DNA of 45,398 bases, taken from Lentimicrobiaceae bacterium (GTDB lineage Bacteria; Bacteroidota; Bacteroidia; Bacteroidales; JALOCA01). Every line of letters starts with the position of its first letter. Positions within the stretch are counted from its first letter, which is position 1. Below the pieces are notes generated by a model that was given only the letters and a program-made list of their open reading frames with translations, made no database searches and was not told the origin of the DNA. Positions 43,001-45,398 of the stretch are shown piece by piece. Made by a program: the position numbers and the translations under genes. The stretch covers positions 1 through 45,398 of the forward strand of contig JALOCA010000029.1 in assembly GCA_023227965.1 (NCBI GenBank), given 5' to 3'.

Positions 43001-45398
43001 TTGAAACTAGTTAGGTATCCAATCCTTTTCAATAACATCGCCAACCCTTAATTCGCACCATATTGGAATTGAAACAACAGAAATGTTTACTCGTCGCGAT
43101 GACGAAAAAAACGCCTTAATTCGCACCATATTGGAATTGAAACATCTTTAAGAAATAGAGACATTCAATCATTTAATAAACCCTTAATTCGCACCATATT
43201 GGAATTGAAACATGTAATCCATGCGTACCGGATGTTTTGATGTTTTATAACCTTAATTCGCACCATATTGGAATTGAAACGTGGTTAGTCGGCTTTTGTT
43301 GATAAAGTTTTGGCGGTCCTTAATTCGCACCATATTGGAATTGAAACGTTTAATTTGCTCTTTTTGTTGTTCATTTAACATTACCCCTTAATTCGCACCA
43401 TATTGGAATTGAAACATTTGAACTGCAACAGCAAACCAATAACGATTATCTCCTTAATTCGCACCATATTGGAATTGAAACGCAATAGTATCATAATCGA
43501 AGCCTTTTACAAACAGGCCTTAATTCGCACCATATTGGAATTGAAACATATTAGTGCTTTCGCCTTTTTTATATTTATCAATTTTACCTTAATTCGCACC
43601 ATATTGGAATTGAAACATGTTGCACTTACAACTCAGCAGGCTGCCGCCGACGGCGCCTTAATTCGCACCATATTGGAATTGAAACGTATTTGTTCCGGTT
43701 ACTTTTGATAATTTGTTTTTGTCCCTTAATTCGCACCATATTGGAATTGAAACGTAATAGTAACAGCGGTCTTGTTAAATGGCAATGTTTCCCTTAATTC
43801 GCACCATATTGGAATTGAAACAAGTTGGATGGAAACGATGGGATCGCGTGGTTACGCCGCCTTAATTCGCACCATATTGGAATTGAAACACCGGAAAACT
43901 ATTTCGGATGGAGGGAGGAAGAAGCCTTAATTCGCACCATATTGGAATTGAAACTTGCTTTTTCACTGCTTTCACAGCTAAATGTTAGCATACCTTAATT
44001 CGCACCATATTGGAATTGAAACTTAATACAATTCAGTACCTGGTTCGCCTCGATGAATTGCCTTAATTCGCACCATATTGGAATTGAAACTTAACCTCTC
44101 AGATATTAACTCTACTGCTATATATCTCCTTAATTCGCACCATATTGGAATTGAAACTTACGTGAAATACTTAAAGAGTCAGAATTTCTTTTAAGCCTTA
44201 ATTCGCACCATATTGGAATTGAAACGGAGCATAAAGCTTCCTGGGATATACAGCAGCTTGCCGACCTTAATTCGCACCATATTGGAATTGAAACATTAGC
44301 ACCGTTAAAACCACATTTACCTGTTCTTTTACCTTAATTCGCACCATATTGGAATTGAAACAAGAAAATGGGAACACCTGTTCAAGAATTTAGAATTAAC
44401 CTTAATTCGCACCATATTGGAATTGAAACAACAGATAAAAGTGGAAACAGCTATATTGAAATTGATGACCTTAATTCGCACCATATTGGAATTGAAACAT
44501 ACTTGCAATGATTTTATGCTTATCGCAAAGACGATGCCTTAATTCGCACCATATTGGAATTGAAACATTTGTTTCAGTTGATACTCTGTTAACGGAGGTT
44601 CACAGCCTTAATTCGCACCATATTGGAATTGAAACTTAATAAACCAATAACGGAATTGGCTGCAGATGCCACCCCTTAATTCGCACCATATTGGAATTGA
44701 AACAGCATTGTAAGCAATGCCAGATCAGCATCAAAATAAGCCTTAATTCGCACCATATTGGAATTGAAACAAAAATTCAACATTTTTATCTATTAATCCT
44801 GCAGGTCCTTAATTCGCACCATATTGGAATTGAAACGAAATGATTGCCGCCTGGAAAGAACGCTATGGCGAAAACCTTAATTCGCACCATATTGGAATTG
44901 AAACGTAAGCGGTGTGCGGTCGCTTTGGTTTTGCGATATTGCCCTTAATTCGCACCATATTGGAATTGAAACATCTGCTGAATGCGCATATTCCCAACTG
45001 GGAAAAGAAACCTTAATTCGCACCATATTGGAATTGAAACATTTATGGTGGCAAAATGAATCAATATAGCTTGGTGCCCCTTAATTCGCACCATATTGGA
45101 ATTGAAACATTACGTGCTGATGTTGATTAATTTCAGACATTAATTGCCTTAATTCGCACCATATTGGAATTGAAACATCAAATAAACTTCATAAGCTATT
45201 TGTCCACCGGAAACCTTAATTCGCACCATATTGGAATTGAAACAAAATCGGCAGGCAATCAAACTACAATTGAAAAAGAACCTTAATTCGCACCATATTG
45301 GAATTGAAACGTAAGAGAGCACTTTAATGTGCCTCTTGCTATTACTTCCCCTTAATTCGCACCATATTGGAATTGAAACAAGGGAGGTTGGTGTGAAA

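Larger units (their letters stand above)
17303..45398 (+). CRISPR. Giant type I-B CRISPR array, about 416 repeats, continuing past the window
   Basis: The repeat is 30 bp, from CCTTAATTCGC through CACCATATTGG to AATTGAAAC. The first copy is 17303-17332 and the last complete one 45350-45379, followed by 19 nt of an unfinished spacer. Counting by hand gives about 416 repeats at a mean period of 67.6 bp; spacers are roughly 34-40 nt, mostly 37-39. Every repeat I read was identical, with no degenerate terminal copy, so the true end is outside. AATTC and GAATT inside the repeat can form a weak 5-bp stem, and the 3' ATTGAAAC is the expected crRNA handle, so transcription is on the + strand away from cas2. 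The repeat lacks stops in two + frames (LIRTILELK, NSHHIGIET) and two - frames, which creates many false short reading frames across the array. Confidence 0.99.

Noticed and set aside
17303..45398. Dozens of short reading frames of 60-124 codons on both strands within the array
   Set aside because: They only translate the repeat (LIRTILELK, NSHHIGIET, VSIPIWCELR, FNSNMVRIK) because it lacks stops in several frames; none has a gene-like sequence between repeats.

Overview
The window looks like a chromosome segment of a Bacteroidota (Bacteroidetes) bacterium. Evidence is two secreted proteins with type IX secretion (T9SS) C-terminal sorting domains, a gingipain-type C25 peptidase, Bacteroidetes-style -7 promoter boxes (TAnnTTTG) and few Shine-Dalgarno sequences.

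Layout. (1) 1-5842: two co-oriented T9SS cargo genes; the first is cut by the window edge, the second is a 1485-residue C25 peptidase with an intact His/Cys dyad. (2) 5920-6483: a small P-loop kinase-like gene between two terminators. (3) 6694-13049: a tight type I-B interference operon, cas6-cas8b(cst1)-cas7(cst2)-cas5-cas3, with overlapping start and stop codons. (4) 13050-14593: an interruption holding nested inverted repeats, eight 42-bp tandem units that each encode a small hairpin, and a DUF6261-like gene. (5) 14594-17077: the adaptation module cas4 - four-helix-bundle gene - cas1 - cas2. Its intergenic spaces are filled by phased 9-bp repeats: CAATCCnnn ending 3-6 nt before the cas4, cas1 and cas2 start codons, and the complementary GATTGnnnn after cas4 and cas1. 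(6) 17078-17302: the CRISPR leader. (7) 17303 to the window end: one uninterrupted CRISPR array, about 416 copies of a 30-bp repeat by hand count, still running at the right edge.

How it works together. Cas4, Cas1 and Cas2 should select and integrate spacers at the leader end. The array is read on the + strand from the leader. Cas6 should cut within each repeat to leave the typical 8-nt ATTGAAAC handle. Cas8b, Cas7, Cas5 and probably an internally translated Cas11 form Cascade, and Cas3 degrades the target.

The most unusual points are the array size with apparently invariant repeats, the strong T preference at spacer position 2, repeated capture of the same or diverged protospacers, a spacer matching a tRNA 3' end, the phased 9-mer repeats in the adaptation module, and the 42-bp hairpin array beside the DUF6261-like gene. 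All counts were made by eye; no database search was possible.
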